A stretch of 64,000 nucleotides of DNA from Sphingopyxis terrae subsp. terrae NBRC 15098. GTDB lineage: Bacteria > Pseudomonadota > Alphaproteobacteria > Sphingomonadales > Sphingomonadaceae. The notes beneath the pieces are model-generated. The model made no database searches. It had not been told where the DNA came from and saw only the letters and a list, made by a program, of their open reading frames with translations. Shown here one piece after another: positions 17,513 to 27,791 of this stretch. Location: NCBI RefSeq assembly GCF_001598815.1, contig NZ_BCZQ01000005.1:1-64000 (forward strand), given 5' to 3'. How positions within the stretch are numbered: the stretch's first letter is position 1; the number at the start of each line of letters is the position of its first letter. Made by a program: the position numbers and the translations under genes.

Positions 17513-18265
17513 TCAGCCGAGCGTCGCCGCCGCCGCGACGATCGGCAGGAATTTCTCCGCGGTCAGGCTCGCCCCGCCGACAAGCGCGCCATCGACGTCG
17601 CCCGCGCCGAGCAGTTCGGCGGCATTGTCGCCGTTGACCGAACCACCGTAGAGCAGCCGCATCGCCGCCGCCGCATCGGCGCCGACCTGCGCATCGAGCT
17701 GCGCGCGGATCGCGCCGTGCATCGCGGCGACATCGCCGACGGTCGGCACCAGCCCGGTGCCGATCGCCCAGATGGGCTCATAGGCGATAGCGAGCCGCGC
17801 CGGATCGAATTCGGTGGGCAGCGACCCCGCGACCTGCGCCAGCACATAGTCGATCGCACCGCCCGATTCGCGCACGCCGCGCGGTTCACCGACGCACAGG
17901 ATTACCGCAAGTCCGGCCGCCAGCGCCGCCTCGGCCTTGGCCCGGACATCGGCGTCGCTCTCGCCGAACCCCTCGCGGCGTTCGCTATGGCCGACGATGA
18001 CGAGTGCGGCCCCGGCATCGGCCAGCATCGGCGCTGACACCGATCCCGTGTAGGCGCCCGATGCCGCGCTGTGGCAATCCTGCCCCCCGACTGCGCCCTC
18101 GGGCGTTGCCGTCGCCATCGTGGCCACCAGCGTAAAGGGCGGGCACAGCGCGACATCGACCGCGCCATGCGCACGCGCGCCGTCGAAAATCACCCGCGCC
18201 TCACCGATCGATGCCGCAAGACCATTCATCTTCCAGTTGCCGACCACATATTTGCGCCGTGCCAT
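17513..18265 (-). CDS. tpiA: Triosephosphate isomerase
   Basis: Interconverts dihydroxyacetone phosphate and glyceraldehyde 3-phosphate in glycolysis. The 250 residues match a standard TIM barrel. The substrate-binding Asn and Lys lie in 'YVVGNWKMNG', the catalytic His in 'VIVGHSERRE', the catalytic Glu in 'AIAYEPIWAIGTG', and the phosphate-binding loop in 'LLYGGSVNGDNAAEL'. All key residues are present. The start ATG 18265 is close to MARRKYVVGNWK, the normal N-terminus. It is the first gene of the tpiA-secG-pyrG series, divergent from ppiD. Confidence 0.98.
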   Translation of the reverse strand: MARRKYVVGNWKMNGLAASIGEARVIFDGARAHGAVDVALCPPFTLVATMATATPEGAVGGQDCHSAASGAYTGSVSAPMLADAGAALVIVGHSERREGFGESDADVRAKAEAALAAGLAVILCVGEPRGVRESGGAIDYVLAQVAGSLPTEFDPARLAIAYEPIWAIGTGLVPTVGDVAAMHGAIRAQLDAQVGADAAAAMRLLYGGSVNGDNAAELLGAGDVDGALVGGASLTAEKFLPIVAAAATLG

Positions 18266-18445
18266 CGTTTCCTCTCCTGCGATCGAGCCGTTGCGCCGAG
18301 CCCTAGCGGCGGTGGGGATCGAAAGGCAAGCTGCACTGCGCCCCGGCGAGAAAAGGGGCTTTCCCGCCTTGATGCCCGCCGCCTCCCCGCCTAAAGCAAC
18401 GCCGAAACCACGCGCAATGCGCCACGCCGAAAGAAACGCTCCTCC

Positions 18446-20392
18446 ATGATTACCGCAATCCGTAGCCTTTTCGGATCCCGGCTGGGCAAGGCCCTCGCAT
18501 TGGGCTTCGTCATCCTCATCGGCGTCGGCTTTGCGCTCGCTGATGTGACGGGGAATTCAAGCTTCGGAGGCCTCGGCGGCGCCAATGTCGCGCGGGTGGG
18601 CAAGGAGAATATCGGCATCGGCGAACTGCGCGAGCGCGTTCGCAACGCCTATAATCAGGCGCGCCAGCAGCAGCCGACGCTGACCATGGCTGGCTTCGTC
18701 GAATCGGGCGCGGTCGATCAGGTGCTCAACCAGATGATCGACGGTCTGGCGTTCGAACAATTCGCCGACAAGCTGGGCTTCGGCGTCAGCAAGCGCCAGA
18801 TCGACGGACGCATTGCCGATATTCCCGCCTTCGCCGGCGTGTCGGGCAAGTTCGACCAGACCCGTTACGAAGCCTTCCTGCGCCAGAATAATCTGAGCGA
18901 GGCGCAGGTGCGGACCGAGATCAAACAGCAATTGCTGCTCGAACAGTTTGGCGCGCCGATCGGCAATTTGCCGACGATCGCGCCGGGCGTCGCGCAGCCC
19001 TATGCCGCGCTGCTCCTTGAAAAGCGCGCGGGCCAGGCCGTCTATATCCCCTCCGCGCCCTTTGCGCCGACCGCTGACCCCGGCGATGCCGCGCTCAAGA
19101 CCTTCCTGTCGCAGAACAAATCCAAATTCACCGTTCCCGAACGCCGCGTGCTGCAATATGCGCTGTTCGACCGTAGCGCCGTCCCGGTTCCGGCGGTCAC
19201 CGACGCCGAAATCGCCGCCGCTTACAAGGCCAATGCCGCCCAATATGCAGCGAGCGAGACGCGGCGCTTTGCGCAGGTCATCGCGCCCGATCAGGCGACC
19301 GCCAACAGCATCGCGGCGAAGGCCCGCGGCGGCGCCACATTGTCGGCGGCGGCGCAGGGTTCGGGACTTGCCGCTTCGACGACCGGCGAACAGACGCTCG
19401 CTGCCTTCACCGCTGCGACGTCGGACACCATCGCCAAGGCGGCCTTTGTGGCCAAGCGCGGCGAAATCGTCGGGCCGCTGCAGACCGGGCTGGGCTGGAC
19501 CGTGCTGCGTGTCGAGGATGTGATTGCCAAGCCCGCGCGCACGCTGGCCGATGCGACCCCCGAAATTCGCGAGGAACTGGTCAAGAACAAGGCCAATGAA
19601 GCGATCGTCGATTATTACAACCAGGTCCAGGACGCCGTGAACAGCGGTGCGTCGATCGAGGAGATCGCCGCAGACCGCAAGCTGAAGCTGGTTCAAACGC
19701 CCGCCATCCTGCCGAGCGGCCGTGCGCCGAACGAACCCGGCTTCGCGCTGCCCCCCGAACTGGCGCCGATGGTCGGTCAGGCCTTCCAGGTCGCCGGCGA
19801 AGGCGAATCGCAACTTGCGACGCTGGTCGAGAATGAGAAATTCGCCGTCTATTCGGTGAAGTCGGTCGTCGCCGCTGCACCGCCGCCCTTCGACCAGATC
19901 CGCAGCGCTTTGCTCGCCGAATGGCGCCTGTCCGAAGGCCAGAAGGTCGCGCGCGACAAGGCCCGGGGAATCGTGAAGGCGGTCGAAGGCGGCAAGAGCC
20001 TGGCCGATGCGACGCGCGCCGCCGGCCCCAATCTGGGCAATGTCCAGACCATCGGCGGGCTGCGCGGCGACATGGGCCGCGATGGCAAGCCGGTGCCGCC
20101 CGAACTCGCCCTGCTCTTCTCGATGGCGAAGGGCAGCGTCAAGACGCTCGAAATCCCCGGCAACCGCGGCTGGATGGTCCTGTCACTGACCGAGGTGAAC
20201 CGCCCCGATCCCAAGCAGATCGAACCCGCGCGCGTCGCCGCGATGGCGCAGCCGCTGTCGCAGGCCTTCGGCAACGAACTGGTCGAACAGCTCGCTACCG
20301 AGGCGAAGCGCCGCGTCGGCGTGAAGATCAACAAGGATCTCGTCACCCAGCTCACCAGGGAGCTGACCGGCGCGTCGCCGGTCGGCGAATAA
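18446..20392 (+). CDS. ppiD: PpiD-like membrane-anchored periplasmic peptidyl-prolyl isomerase
   Basis: A 648-residue chaperone that acts on proteins leaving the Sec translocon. It has a short cytosolic N-terminus, one membrane helix ('LGKALALGFVILIGVGFALADVTG', residues about 11-34), a SurA/PpiD N-terminal chaperone domain (about 40-180), and a central parvulin-like rotamase region around residues 260-370 ('ETRRFAQVIAPDQATANSIAAKARGGATLSAAAQ' to 'GPLQTGLGWTVLRVEDV'). The parvulin part is weakly conserved, as in E. coli PpiD, so isomerase activity is uncertain. It ends only five bases before trpE and probably shares its transcript. Confidence 0.88.
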   Translation: MITAIRSLFGSRLGKALALGFVILIGVGFALADVTGNSSFGGLGGANVARVGKENIGIGELRERVRNAYNQARQQQPTLTMAGFVESGAVDQVLNQMIDGLAFEQFADKLGFGVSKRQIDGRIADIPAFAGVSGKFDQTRYEAFLRQNNLSEAQVRTEIKQQLLLEQFGAPIGNLPTIAPGVAQPYAALLLEKRAGQAVYIPSAPFAPTADPGDAALKTFLSQNKSKFTVPERRVLQYALFDRSAVPVPAVTDAEIAAAYKANAAQYAASETRRFAQVIAPDQATANSIAAKARGGATLSAAAQGSGLAASTTGEQTLAAFTAATSDTIAKAAFVAKRGEIVGPLQTGLGWTVLRVEDVIAKPARTLADATPEIREELVKNKANEAIVDYYNQVQDAVNSGASIEEIAADRKLKLVQTPAILPSGRAPNEPGFALPPELAPMVGQAFQVAGEGESQLATLVENEKFAVYSVKSVVAAAPPPFDQIRSALLAEWRLSEGQKVARDKARGIVKAVEGGKSLADATRAAGPNLGNVQTIGGLRGDMGRDGKPVPPELALLFSMAKGSVKTLEIPGNRGWMVLSLTEVNRPDPKQIEPARVAAMAQPLSQAFGNELVEQLATEAKRRVGVKINKDLVTQLTRELTGASPVGE

Positions 20393-20397
20393 CCCCG

Positions 20398-21915
20398 GTG
20401 GCGCTGGAAGGCAGGGCCGCCGCGCTCGAAGCGTTGGCCGCGGGGCGCGGCGCCGTCGTCTGGCAACGGATGATCGCCGACGTCGAAACCCCGGTTTCGG
20501 CTGCGCTCAAGCTTATCGAGCCGGGCCGCGGCGACTGGGTCCTTGAATCGGTCGAAAGCGGCGAGACGCGCGGACGCTACAGCCTGATCGGCCTCGACCC
20601 CGACCTGCTCTTCGAAGTCACCGGCGACACGGCGCGGATCAACCGCGACTGGCGCCACGACCGCGAGGCCTTTCGCCCGGTCGAGGCGGGGGCGCTGCAA
20701 GCGCTACGCGATCTGGTCGCCGAATGTCGCTTCGACGTTCCCGAAGCGCTGCCAAAGGCGCTTGCGACGCTCGTCGGCTTCTTCGCTTATGAAACGATCG
20801 GCCTCGTCGAGCGGATCCCGCGCGCCGCGGGGGCGGGTCTGAACCTGCCCGACATGGTGTTCGTGCGCCCGACGACGATCCTCGTCTTCGACCGCTTGGC
20901 CGACGAGCTGTTCCTGATCGCGCCGATCTGGCCCGATCCCGACGCGCCGATCGACCGTATGATCGACGGCGCGCAGGACCGTATCGACACGATCGCCGCC
21001 CGCCTGTCGAGCGCGAACGCGCATGGCGCCAAGGCAGAGACCGCGCTGCTTCCCGATATGGTCGCGGCGCAGCCGGCGACGACGCCCGAGCGCTTCGCCG
21101 AAATGGTCGCGGCGGCGAAGGAATATATCGCGGCGGGCGACATATTTCAGGTGGTGCTGTCGCAGCGTTTCTCGACGCCCTTCGACCTGCCGCCCTTCGA
21201 TCTCTACCGGGCGTTGCGGCGCATCAACCCCTCACCCTTCCTCTATTTCCTCGACCTGCCGGGCTTTGCGCTGATCGGCTCGTCGCCTGAAATATTGGTG
21301 CGCGTTCGCGATGGCGAGATCACCATTCGCCCGATCGCGGGCACGCGTCCGCGCGGCCGGACCAGCGCCGAGGATGCCGAAAATCGCGAAAGCCTGCTCG
21401 CCGATCCCAAGGAGCGCGCCGAGCATCTGATGCTGCTCGACCTCGGCCGCAACGACGTCGGCCGCGCCGCGGTCGGCGGCAGCGTGACCGTTACCGACAG
21501 CTATACCGTCGAATTCTACAGCCATGTCATGCACATCGTGTCGAACGTCATCGGCCGTATCGCGCCCGACAAGGACGCGATCGACGCGCTGTTCGCGGGC
21601 TTTCCGGCCGGCACCGTCAGCGGCGCGCCCAAGGTGCGGGCGTGCCAGATCATCGCCGAACTCGAAGCCGAAGCGCGCGGGCCTTATGCCGGCGGCGTCG
21701 GCTATTTCGCGCCCGACGGCAATATGGACAGCTGCATCGTGCTGCGCACCGCGATCGTGCAGGACGGGACGATGTATGCGCAGGCCGGCGCCGGCATCGT
21801 CGCCGACAGCGATCCCGCCTATGAACAGCGCGAATGCGAGGCCAAGGCCGGCGCACTGTTCGCCGCCGCGCGCGAGGCGGTGAAGCTGGCCGGCACGCCG
21901 GGTTACGGACAATAG
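20398..21915 (+). CDS. trpE: Anthranilate synthase component I
   Basis: Makes anthranilate from chorismate with TrpG, the first committed step to tryptophan. 505 residues from a GTG start five bases after the ppiD stop; no ATG fits the family N-terminus better. The feedback-inhibition motif is 'LESVESGETRGRYSLIG'. The C-terminal chorismate-binding domain has 'GSSPEILVRVRDGEITIRPIAGTRPRG', 'DLGRNDVGR', 'HVMHIVSNVIGRI' and 'FPAGTVSGAPKVRACQIIAELE'. There is no room for a leader peptide before the gene. Unusually, trpG does not follow directly: a hydrolase gene intervenes. Confidence 0.97.
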   Translation: MALEGRAAALEALAAGRGAVVWQRMIADVETPVSAALKLIEPGRGDWVLESVESGETRGRYSLIGLDPDLLFEVTGDTARINRDWRHDREAFRPVEAGALQALRDLVAECRFDVPEALPKALATLVGFFAYETIGLVERIPRAAGAGLNLPDMVFVRPTTILVFDRLADELFLIAPIWPDPDAPIDRMIDGAQDRIDTIAARLSSANAHGAKAETALLPDMVAAQPATTPERFAEMVAAAKEYIAAGDIFQVVLSQRFSTPFDLPPFDLYRALRRINPSPFLYFLDLPGFALIGSSPEILVRVRDGEITIRPIAGTRPRGRTSAEDAENRESLLADPKERAEHLMLLDLGRNDVGRAAVGGSVTVTDSYTVEFYSHVMHIVSNVIGRIAPDKDAIDALFAGFPAGTVSGAPKVRACQIIAELEAEARGPYAGGVGYFAPDGNMDSCIVLRTAIVQDGTMYAQAGAGIVADSDPAYEQRECEAKAGALFAAAREAVKLAGTPGYGQ

Positions 21916-21951
21916 CTTGACCGGCGGGCGCGGTGCGTTAGCGTCGCGCTC

Positions 21952-23013
21952 ATGCTGAAACGCCTCCTCCCGCTTGCCCTGCTGCTCGCCGCTTTTCCTG
22001 CTCAGGCCCAGACGGTCGAGGGCGCGATCGACGGCGATGCAATACTGAAGGATTTCACCTTCCGTTCGGGCGAAAAACTGCCCGAACTCAAGATGCATTA
22101 TACCACGCTCGGCAAGCCGCAGCGCGACGCGAGCGGCGCAATCGTCAATGCGGTGATGATCCTCCACGGCACCGGCGGAACCGGCAAACAATTTCTCCAG
22201 CCGCAATTTGCGGGCGAATTATTCGGTCCCGGCCAGCCGCTCGACACCGCAAAATATTACGTCATCCTGCCCGACAATATCGGTCATGGCGGATCGTCGA
22301 AGCCGAGCGACGGGATGCGCATGGCGTTTCCCAGATATGACTATGACGACATGGTGGCGGCGCAGCACCGGCTGCTGACCGAAAAGCTGGGAATCGGCGA
22401 GCTCCAACTCATCCTCGGCACCTCGATGGGGTGCATGCACGCCTTTGTCTGGGGTGAAAGCTGGCCTGGCTTTGCCAAGCGGCTCGCGCCTTTCGCTTGC
22501 CTGCCCGTCGAAATTGCCGGCGAAAACCGGATGTGGCGCACGCTGATTATCGACGCGATCAAGGCCGACCCAGCGTGGAACGGCGGCAATTACACGCAGG
22601 AGCCCGCCGCGGGTCTGCGGACCGCCACCTCGATCGGGCTGATCGCGGGGTCGAACCCCTATGCCCTGCAGGCGCAATATCCGACGCGCGCCGCCGCCGA
22701 AGCCTATAAGGACACCGCCTTCGCGCGCAGTTACGGCCGCAACGATGCCAATGACGTTATTTATCAGTTCGATGCGTCGCGAACCTATAATCCCTGGGCG
22801 GATCTCGAAAAGATCGACGTGCCCCTTTTGTGGGTCAATTCGGCCGACGATTTCATCAATCCGCCGGGCTATGGCATCGCCGAACAGGCGGCCGCACGCA
22901 TGCCCAGGGCCCGCTATGTCCTGATCCTCGCGTCACCCGAAACCAAGGGGCATGGCACGCATAGCTGGGCGAAATTCTGGAAGGACGATCTCGCGAAGCT
23001 GATGGCCGAATAA
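21952..23013 (+). CDS. Exported alpha/beta hydrolase, homoserine acetyltransferase-like
   Basis: A 353-residue protein with a signal peptide (MLKRLLPLALLLAAFPAQAQ) and an alpha/beta hydrolase fold of the MetX/homoserine O-acetyltransferase-like group. The nucleophile Ser is in 'LGTSMGCMHAF', the acid in 'LLWVNSADDFINPPGYG', and the His in 'KGHGTHSWAKFW'. The signal peptide argues against a methionine-biosynthetic role; it is more likely a periplasmic esterase. It sits 36 bp after trpE and 68 bp before trpG, so it may be co-transcribed with the tryptophan genes without belonging to the pathway. Confidence 0.8.
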   Translation: MLKRLLPLALLLAAFPAQAQTVEGAIDGDAILKDFTFRSGEKLPELKMHYTTLGKPQRDASGAIVNAVMILHGTGGTGKQFLQPQFAGELFGPGQPLDTAKYYVILPDNIGHGGSSKPSDGMRMAFPRYDYDDMVAAQHRLLTEKLGIGELQLILGTSMGCMHAFVWGESWPGFAKRLAPFACLPVEIAGENRMWRTLIIDAIKADPAWNGGNYTQEPAAGLRTATSIGLIAGSNPYALQAQYPTRAAAEAYKDTAFARSYGRNDANDVIYQFDASRTYNPWADLEKIDVPLLWVNSADDFINPPGYGIAEQAAARMPRARYVLILASPETKGHGTHSWAKFWKDDLAKLMAE

Positions 23014-23081
23014 AGCCCGCTTTGGGGCCGCCGAAGCTTCTATCCCTTCCCCCCGCTACGCAAAAGCATTAGGGCCGCGCC

Positions 23082-23672
23082 ATGATCCTGGTCATCGACA
23101 ATTACGACAGCTTCACCTTCAACCTCGTTCATTATCTGATCGAGCTCGGTGCCGAGGTGCGCGTCGTGCGCAACGACGATCTGACCGCTGCCGAGGCACT
23201 GGCAACCGGCGCGGAAGCAATGCTGATCTCGCCGGGGCCCTGCACGCCGAACGAAGCCGGGATCAGTCTCGACCTCGTCGCTGCCTGCGCCGCCGCCCGG
23301 CGACCGCTGCTCGGCGTCTGCCTGGGGCATCAGGCGATCGGCCAGCATTTCGGCGCGACCGTCCAGCGCGGGCATCTCATGCACGGCAAGACCTCGCCCG
23401 TCTGCCACGATGGCACGGGACTGTTCGCCGGCCTGCCCTCACCCTTCACCGCGACCCGCTATCACAGCCTAGAGGTCGTCGACATTCCCGACTGCCTCGC
23501 GATCAATGCGACGAGCGACGATGGCGCGGTGATGGGGTTCCGGCACGTCGACCTGCCGATCCACAGCGTGCAATTCCACCCCGAAAGCATCGCGACCGAG
23601 CATGGTCACGCAATGCTCGCCAATTTCATGAGCATCGCCGGGCTGCCGGTTCGCGCCCGCCAGGCGGCATGA
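23082..23672 (+). CDS. trpG: Anthranilate synthase component II (glutamine amidotransferase)
   Basis: Supplies ammonia from glutamine to TrpE; may also serve aminodeoxychorismate synthase (PabA role), as is common for a single copy. 196 residues starting [19 protein letters not shown]. The class I glutaminase triad is visible: Cys in '[14 protein letters not shown]' and His-Pro-Glu in '[13 protein letters not shown]'. The stop overlaps the trpD start by 4 bp, so the two are translationally coupled. Confidence 0.97.
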   Translation: MILVIDNYDSFTFNLVHYLIELGAEVRVVRNDDLTAAEALATGAEAMLISPGPCTPNEAGISLDLVAACAAARRPLLGVCLGHQAIGQHFGATVQRGHLMHGKTSPVCHDGTGLFAGLPSPFTATRYHSLEVVDIPDCLAINATSDDGAVMGFRHVDLPIHSVQFHPESIATEHGHAMLANFMSIAGLPVRARQAA

Positions 23673-24667
23673 GCCGCTTCGGTCCCTTTCCCGACCCGAC
23701 GGGACAACTCGCGCCCGATGAGGCGGCGCACGCCTTTGCGACGATGCTCGATGGCGGCGGCAGCGACGAGGAGGTCGCGGCCTTTCTGGTTGCGCTGTCC
23801 GACCGCGGCGAGACGACGGTCGAAATCGCCGCCGCGGCGCAGGCGATGCGCGACCGGCTGATCCCGATCGCCGCGCCCGAGGGGGCCATCGACGTCTGCG
23901 GCACCGGCGGCGACGGCCACCACACGCTCAACGTCTCCACCGCCGTATCGCTGGTGGTTGCAGCATGCGAAGTGCCCGTTGCAAAGCACGGAAATCGCGC
24001 GGCTTCGTCAAAGGCAGGTGCCGCCGACACGCTCGAGGCGCTCGGCCTCGACATGGCGCGCGCGGGCCGGATGGCGGAGGCCCAGCTCGCCGATCTCGGC
24101 ATCTGTTTCCTGTTCGCGGCGAACCACCACCCCGCGATGGCGCGTATCCAGCCGATCCGCAAGGCTATCGGCCGCCGCACCATCTTCAACCTGATGGGGC
24201 CGCTCGCCAATCCGGCCCGCGTCACGCGCCAGCTCGTCGGCATCGCGCGTCCCGCCTATGTCCCTGTCTATGCCGGCGCGCTGCACCAGCTTGGCACCGA
24301 TCATTCGCGGGTCGTATCGGGCGACGAGGGGCTCGACGAACTGTCGCTCGCGGGCGGCAACGAGGTTGCGGTGGTCACGCGCGCCGGGGTGCAGATGCAG
24401 CGCAGCAGCGCCGCCGACGCCGGACTGTCGACGCATCCGATCGCGGCGATCCGTGGCGGTGACGCAAGCTATAATGCCAAGGCGCTGCGCGCGCTGCTCC
24501 AGGGGGAAACCGGCGCCTATCGCGATGCCGTTCTCTACAATGCCGCCGAAGCGCTCATGGTCGCGGGCGCGGTCGATACCTTGGCGGACGGGGTCGAGGA
24601 GGCCGCCGAAGCCATCGACAAGGGGCTCGCCAACGCGCTGCTCAACTGCTGGATCGCGTATAAATGA
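23669..24667 (+). CDS. trpD: Anthranilate phosphoribosyltransferase
   Basis: Transfers phosphoribose from PRPP to anthranilate. The 332 residues match the family length. The PRPP/Mg site is '[18 protein letters not shown]', followed by '[23 protein letters not shown]' and '[37 protein letters not shown]', all canonical. It overlaps trpG upstream and trpC downstream by 4 bp each, so trpGDC forms one coupled operon. Confidence 0.97.
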   Translation: MSRFGPFPDPTGQLAPDEAAHAFATMLDGGGSDEEVAAFLVALSDRGETTVEIAAAAQAMRDRLIPIAAPEGAIDVCGTGGDGHHTLNVSTAVSLVVAACEVPVAKHGNRAASSKAGAADTLEALGLDMARAGRMAEAQLADLGICFLFAANHHPAMARIQPIRKAIGRRTIFNLMGPLANPARVTRQLVGIARPAYVPVYAGALHQLGTDHSRVVSGDEGLDELSLAGGNEVAVVTRAGVQMQRSSAADAGLSTHPIAAIRGGDASYNAKALRALLQGETGAYRDAVLYNAAEALMVAGAVDTLADGVEEAAEAIDKGLANALLNCWIAYK

Positions 24668-25449
24668 ACAAGCTCACCCAGATCCTCGAAACCAAGGCCG
24701 GCGAAGTCGCCGCGCGCCGTGCGCAGCGCACGCTCGCCGATCTCGATGCCGTCGATGCCGGCCCGGTGCGCGGCTTTGCCGCCGCTCTGCGCCGCAAGAT
24801 CGACGCGGGCGGCTATGGCCTGATTGCCGAAGTCAAGAAAGCATCGCCGTCCAAAGGGCTGATCCGCGAAGATTTTTCTCCCGCCGATCATGCCCGCGCT
24901 TATGCCGCTGGCGGCGCGGCCTGCCTGTCGGTGCTGACCGACGCCCCCTATTTTCAGGGGCATGAGGATTATCTGGTCGCCGCGCGCGCCGCCTGCGCGC
25001 TGCCCGTGCTGCGCAAGGATTTCATGATCGATCCGTGGCAGGTCGCCGAAGCGCGGGCGATCGGCGCCGATGCGATCTTGATCATCGTCGCGGCGCTGGA
25101 TGATGGCGCGATGCGCGAGATCGAGGCGGCGGCGGTCGAACGCGGCATGGATGTGCTGGTCGAAGTGCATGACGAGGCCGAACTCGACCGCGCGTTGACG
25201 CAGCTCAGGTCGCGGCTCATCGGCGTCAACAACCGCGACTTGCGCAGCTTCGAAACCGATCTCGGCGTCACCGAACGGCTGGCGAAACTTGTTCCCGCCG
25301 GAACCCTGCTCGTCGGCGAAAGCGGCATCGCGAGCCACGCCGATTGCGCACGGCTTGCGCGGAGCGGCGTTCGCGCCTTTCTGGTCGGGGAAAGCCTGAT
25401 GCGCCACGCCGATGTCGAAGCGGCAACCAGGGCGCTGCTGCTCGGCTAA
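24664..25449 (+). CDS. trpC: Indole-3-glycerol-phosphate synthase
   Basis: Closes the indole ring from CdRP. 261 residues, a single TIM barrel not fused to TrpF. The catalytic Lys is in '[15 protein letters not shown]', the second Lys in '[14 protein letters not shown]', then '[15 protein letters not shown]', and the phosphate-binding end '[16 protein letters not shown]'. It overlaps trpD by 4 bp and ends tail-to-tail with the histidine-kinase-like gene, whose stop overlaps its own, with no room for a separate terminator. Confidence 0.97.
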   Translation: MNKLTQILETKAGEVAARRAQRTLADLDAVDAGPVRGFAAALRRKIDAGGYGLIAEVKKASPSKGLIREDFSPADHARAYAAGGAACLSVLTDAPYFQGHEDYLVAARAACALPVLRKDFMIDPWQVAEARAIGADAILIIVAALDDGAMREIEAAAVERGMDVLVEVHDEAELDRALTQLRSRLIGVNNRDLRSFETDLGVTERLAKLVPAGTLLVGESGIASHADCARLARSGVRAFLVGESLMRHADVEAATRALLLG

Positions 25450-26822
25450 GCTTCGCGCGCGGGCAGGCTCAAGGTGAAGCGGGCGCCCTGGCCGGGGGCG
25501 CTGTCGACGGTGAGGTCGCCGTCCATCGCGCGCGCCAGGCGGCGCGCGATATAGAGGCCAAGCCCCGATCCGCCGCTGTCGGTGCGGCCAAGCCGTTCGA
25601 ATTTTTCGAACACCACCGCCTGCTGGTCGGTGGCAATCCCCTGCCCTTGATCGGCGACGGTCACCATGGCGCGGTCGCCTTCGCGGTCGACGCGAATCCA
25701 GATTTGCGACTGTTCGGGCGAATAGCGGATCGCATTGCCGAGCAGATTGAGCAGCACCTGAAGCACGCGGCGGAACTCGCCATAGGCGGGCATCCGGTCG
25801 TCGGTACGCGGCGCGTCGATACGGATGCCCTTTTCCTCCGCTTTCATGCCGAGCAGGCCGACTGCGCGGCGCGCTAGGTCGCCAAGGTCGATTTCATCGC
25901 GCGCCGCCTTGAACCCCGGGCGTTCGATATTCTGCAAGTCGGCAAGATCATCGACCAGTCCCAGCAAATGCCGGCCTGCATGCGCGATATCGCCGGCATA
26001 ACGGGCATAGTCGGCGCGGATCGGGCCGTCGAACTGACCATGAATCGTCTCCGCAGTCGCGATGATGCGGCTGAGCGGCCCACGCAGCGCACCGTCGATC
26101 CGGCGCCCGAATTGCGGGTCGGACAGCGGCAGCGAGCCAAAGGCGGGATCGATGGTGCCGGATGTCGGCGCAGCGCCCGTCCTTTCGGGATCGCGCACCG
26201 CAATGCCGCGAAAACCGGTGAAGCCTCCCGTTGCGTCGAACAGCGCCTCGCCCGCCACCGTCATCGTCAGCGGCGTGCCGCCGATCTCGACGCGAACGCG
26301 CTGGCCCTGGAAGCTTGCCTGCCGCGCGAGCGCGCGCAGCACGGCAAAGCGCCCGTCGGCATCGGGTTGAAGCTCGAACAATTCGGACAGCGACCGCCCC
26401 TCCCAACCGGCGGGGATCGACGGAGCCTCCGCCCCAGCGCGCAGCGCCACGACGCGCAGATGCTGGTCGCATTCCCACGCCCATCCGTGCGGCACAATCC
26501 CCACGTCGGCGACCGGCGGCGTCTGCGGCATCACGACGGGCCGTGTGCGCCAGTCGCTGATCTCGATCGTCGCGCCATCGGCATCGGGCGCGATGCGTAC
26601 CAGCGCGTGAATGTCGCTATGATCGTCGGCGGTATAGAGCGGCCGGCTGATGTCGCGCTGAAGCCGCTGCGCAAGTGCGACGAGCCGCGCGAGTTGCGGC
26701 AGCGCGAGCGGACGGCCAAGGCCCGCCCCGGCGCGCTGTTGCAGGCGGAGCAGCGACGGATCGGCGCTGACGAGCGCTCCGCCAGCATCGACGCGGCCGC
26801 GAATGATGCGTTCGCCGCTCAT
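25446..26822 (-). CDS. Histidine-kinase-like protein lacking the H-box histidine
   Basis: A 458-residue soluble protein with no membrane helix. Residues about 110-215 are PAS-like. The dimerisation helix pair lies at about 236-300. The ATPase domain shows an N box '[11 protein letters not shown]' (359-369), a G1 box 'VADQGQGI' (389-396), an F box 'VFEKFERL' and a G2 box '[13 protein letters not shown]' (417-429). Where the phosphoacceptor motif S-H-E-x-R-x-P-L is expected, the protein has '[13 protein letters not shown]' (241-253), with Gly in place of His. It may therefore be a pseudokinase or an ATP-binding scaffold. Its ATG overlaps the upstream gene's stop by 4 bp. Confidence 0.82.
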   Translation of the reverse strand: MSGERIIRGRVDAGGALVSADPSLLRLQQRAGAGLGRPLALPQLARLVALAQRLQRDISRPLYTADDHSDIHALVRIAPDADGATIEISDWRTRPVVMPQTPPVADVGIVPHGWAWECDQHLRVVALRAGAEAPSIPAGWEGRSLSELFELQPDADGRFAVLRALARQASFQGQRVRVEIGGTPLTMTVAGEALFDATGGFTGFRGIAVRDPERTGAAPTSGTIDPAFGSLPLSDPQFGRRIDGALRGPLSRIIATAETIHGQFDGPIRADYARYAGDIAHAGRHLLGLVDDLADLQNIERPGFKAARDEIDLGDLARRAVGLLGMKAEEKGIRIDAPRTDDRMPAYGEFRRVLQVLLNLLGNAIRYSPEQSQIWIRVDREGDRAMVTVADQGQGIATDQQAVVFEKFERLGRTDSGGSGLGLYIARRLARAMDGDLTVDSAPGQGARFTLSLPAREA

Positions 26823-27733
26823 GCCGTGGCCCCCGAACCGGCATCATCGCCAGCCAGCGCCCGCGCCGGCAGCATCGCCAGCGACGCCTCAAGCGGCGCC
26901 AGCGCAGCCGAATCGAGCCGCAACGGTGCAAGAAGGACCGGCAACGCGGCCGCCTCGGCAGTAATCAGCGCCAGTGCCATGTCGGCATAACGCCGTTTGC
27001 CCGCCGCCGCGGCAAGCGCAACAAGCGTCGTCCAGTCGTGCCGCGCGATGGCTCCCGCCGCCACCGCGGACAAATCTCCATTCGCGATCAGTATGGCGTG
27101 GTAAGCCTTTGCCTCGGCGTCGATTCCCGTTGCACTCTGCTGTGCCTCGCCGGTGGTTCGTACCGCATCGCCGAGCGCCGCCGCGCGATTGCCGTCGCCC
27201 TTGTCCCGCGCCAGCCACCACGCCGCAATATCAAGCAGCAGCGCGCGAAGCAGGTCCGGATCGAGATCGGCGACCGCGATCGCCGGGTTTCCGAGCGCGT
27301 CAAAGCGGCGCCGGTCGGCAATCCGCAGCGCAAGAAAGGCCCGATCGGTATCGCTGAGCTCGCTTTCGCCCGCAGCCGGCAGACCGTCGGCGGTTTCGGC
27401 TGTGCCCGGCGACACCGTCGGCGCACTCTGCGCCGACTGCTGCCGCCAGCGATGTTCTTCCCCGCGCGCGAAACAGGCCGGAGCCAAGCGCTCGGCCGAG
27501 GGGATTCCGCTCGCGAGCCAGTCGTCCCACAGCGCCGTAACATCGATCCCGACATCCAGTTCGGCCGCCAGCGTCGTGACGAGCCGCCGGGCAATTCCCA
27601 GCGACAGCGCGCGCTGTTCCTCGGTCAGATGCCCCGCGGTCGGCGCCGCCAGATAGGCCGCCAGTTCGCGCAGCCGCGCCGACAGCGTCGGCGACGGCAG
27701 ATCGGGACCGGTCGAGGGGAAGGATTCAGCCAT
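26819..27733 (-). CDS. Conserved-looking helical protein coupled to the histidine-kinase-like gene
   Basis: A 304-residue, Ala/Leu-rich, almost entirely helical protein with no signal peptide or membrane segment. I recognise no catalytic motif. The repeated helical pattern ('DTDRAFLALRIADRRRFDALGNPAIAVADLDPDLLRALLLDIAAWWLARD...', then 'HDWTTLVALAAAAGKRRYADMALALITAEAAALPVLLAP') faintly recalls the DUF2336 family of Alphaproteobacteria, but I cannot confirm it. The stop codon overlaps the kinase-like gene start by 4 bp, so the two are made together and probably interact. Confidence 0.6.
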   Translation of the reverse strand: MAESFPSTGPDLPSPTLSARLRELAAYLAAPTAGHLTEEQRALSLGIARRLVTTLAAELDVGIDVTALWDDWLASGIPSAERLAPACFARGEEHRWRQQSAQSAPTVSPGTAETADGLPAAGESELSDTDRAFLALRIADRRRFDALGNPAIAVADLDPDLLRALLLDIAAWWLARDKGDGNRAAALGDAVRTTGEAQQSATGIDAEAKAYHAILIANGDLSAVAAGAIARHDWTTLVALAAAAGKRRYADMALALITAEAAALPVLLAPLRLDSAALAPLEASLAMLPARALAGDDAGSGATA

Positions 27734-27791
27734 GCACGCTCGCGGATAGCAGCATGTCGTTAATAGGCATTAAACCTTGAAGGCCTTTGTT

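Noticed and set aside
20393-20397. A trp leader-peptide attenuator before trpE
   Set aside because: Only five bases separate ppiD and trpE, leaving no room for a leader peptide or terminator.
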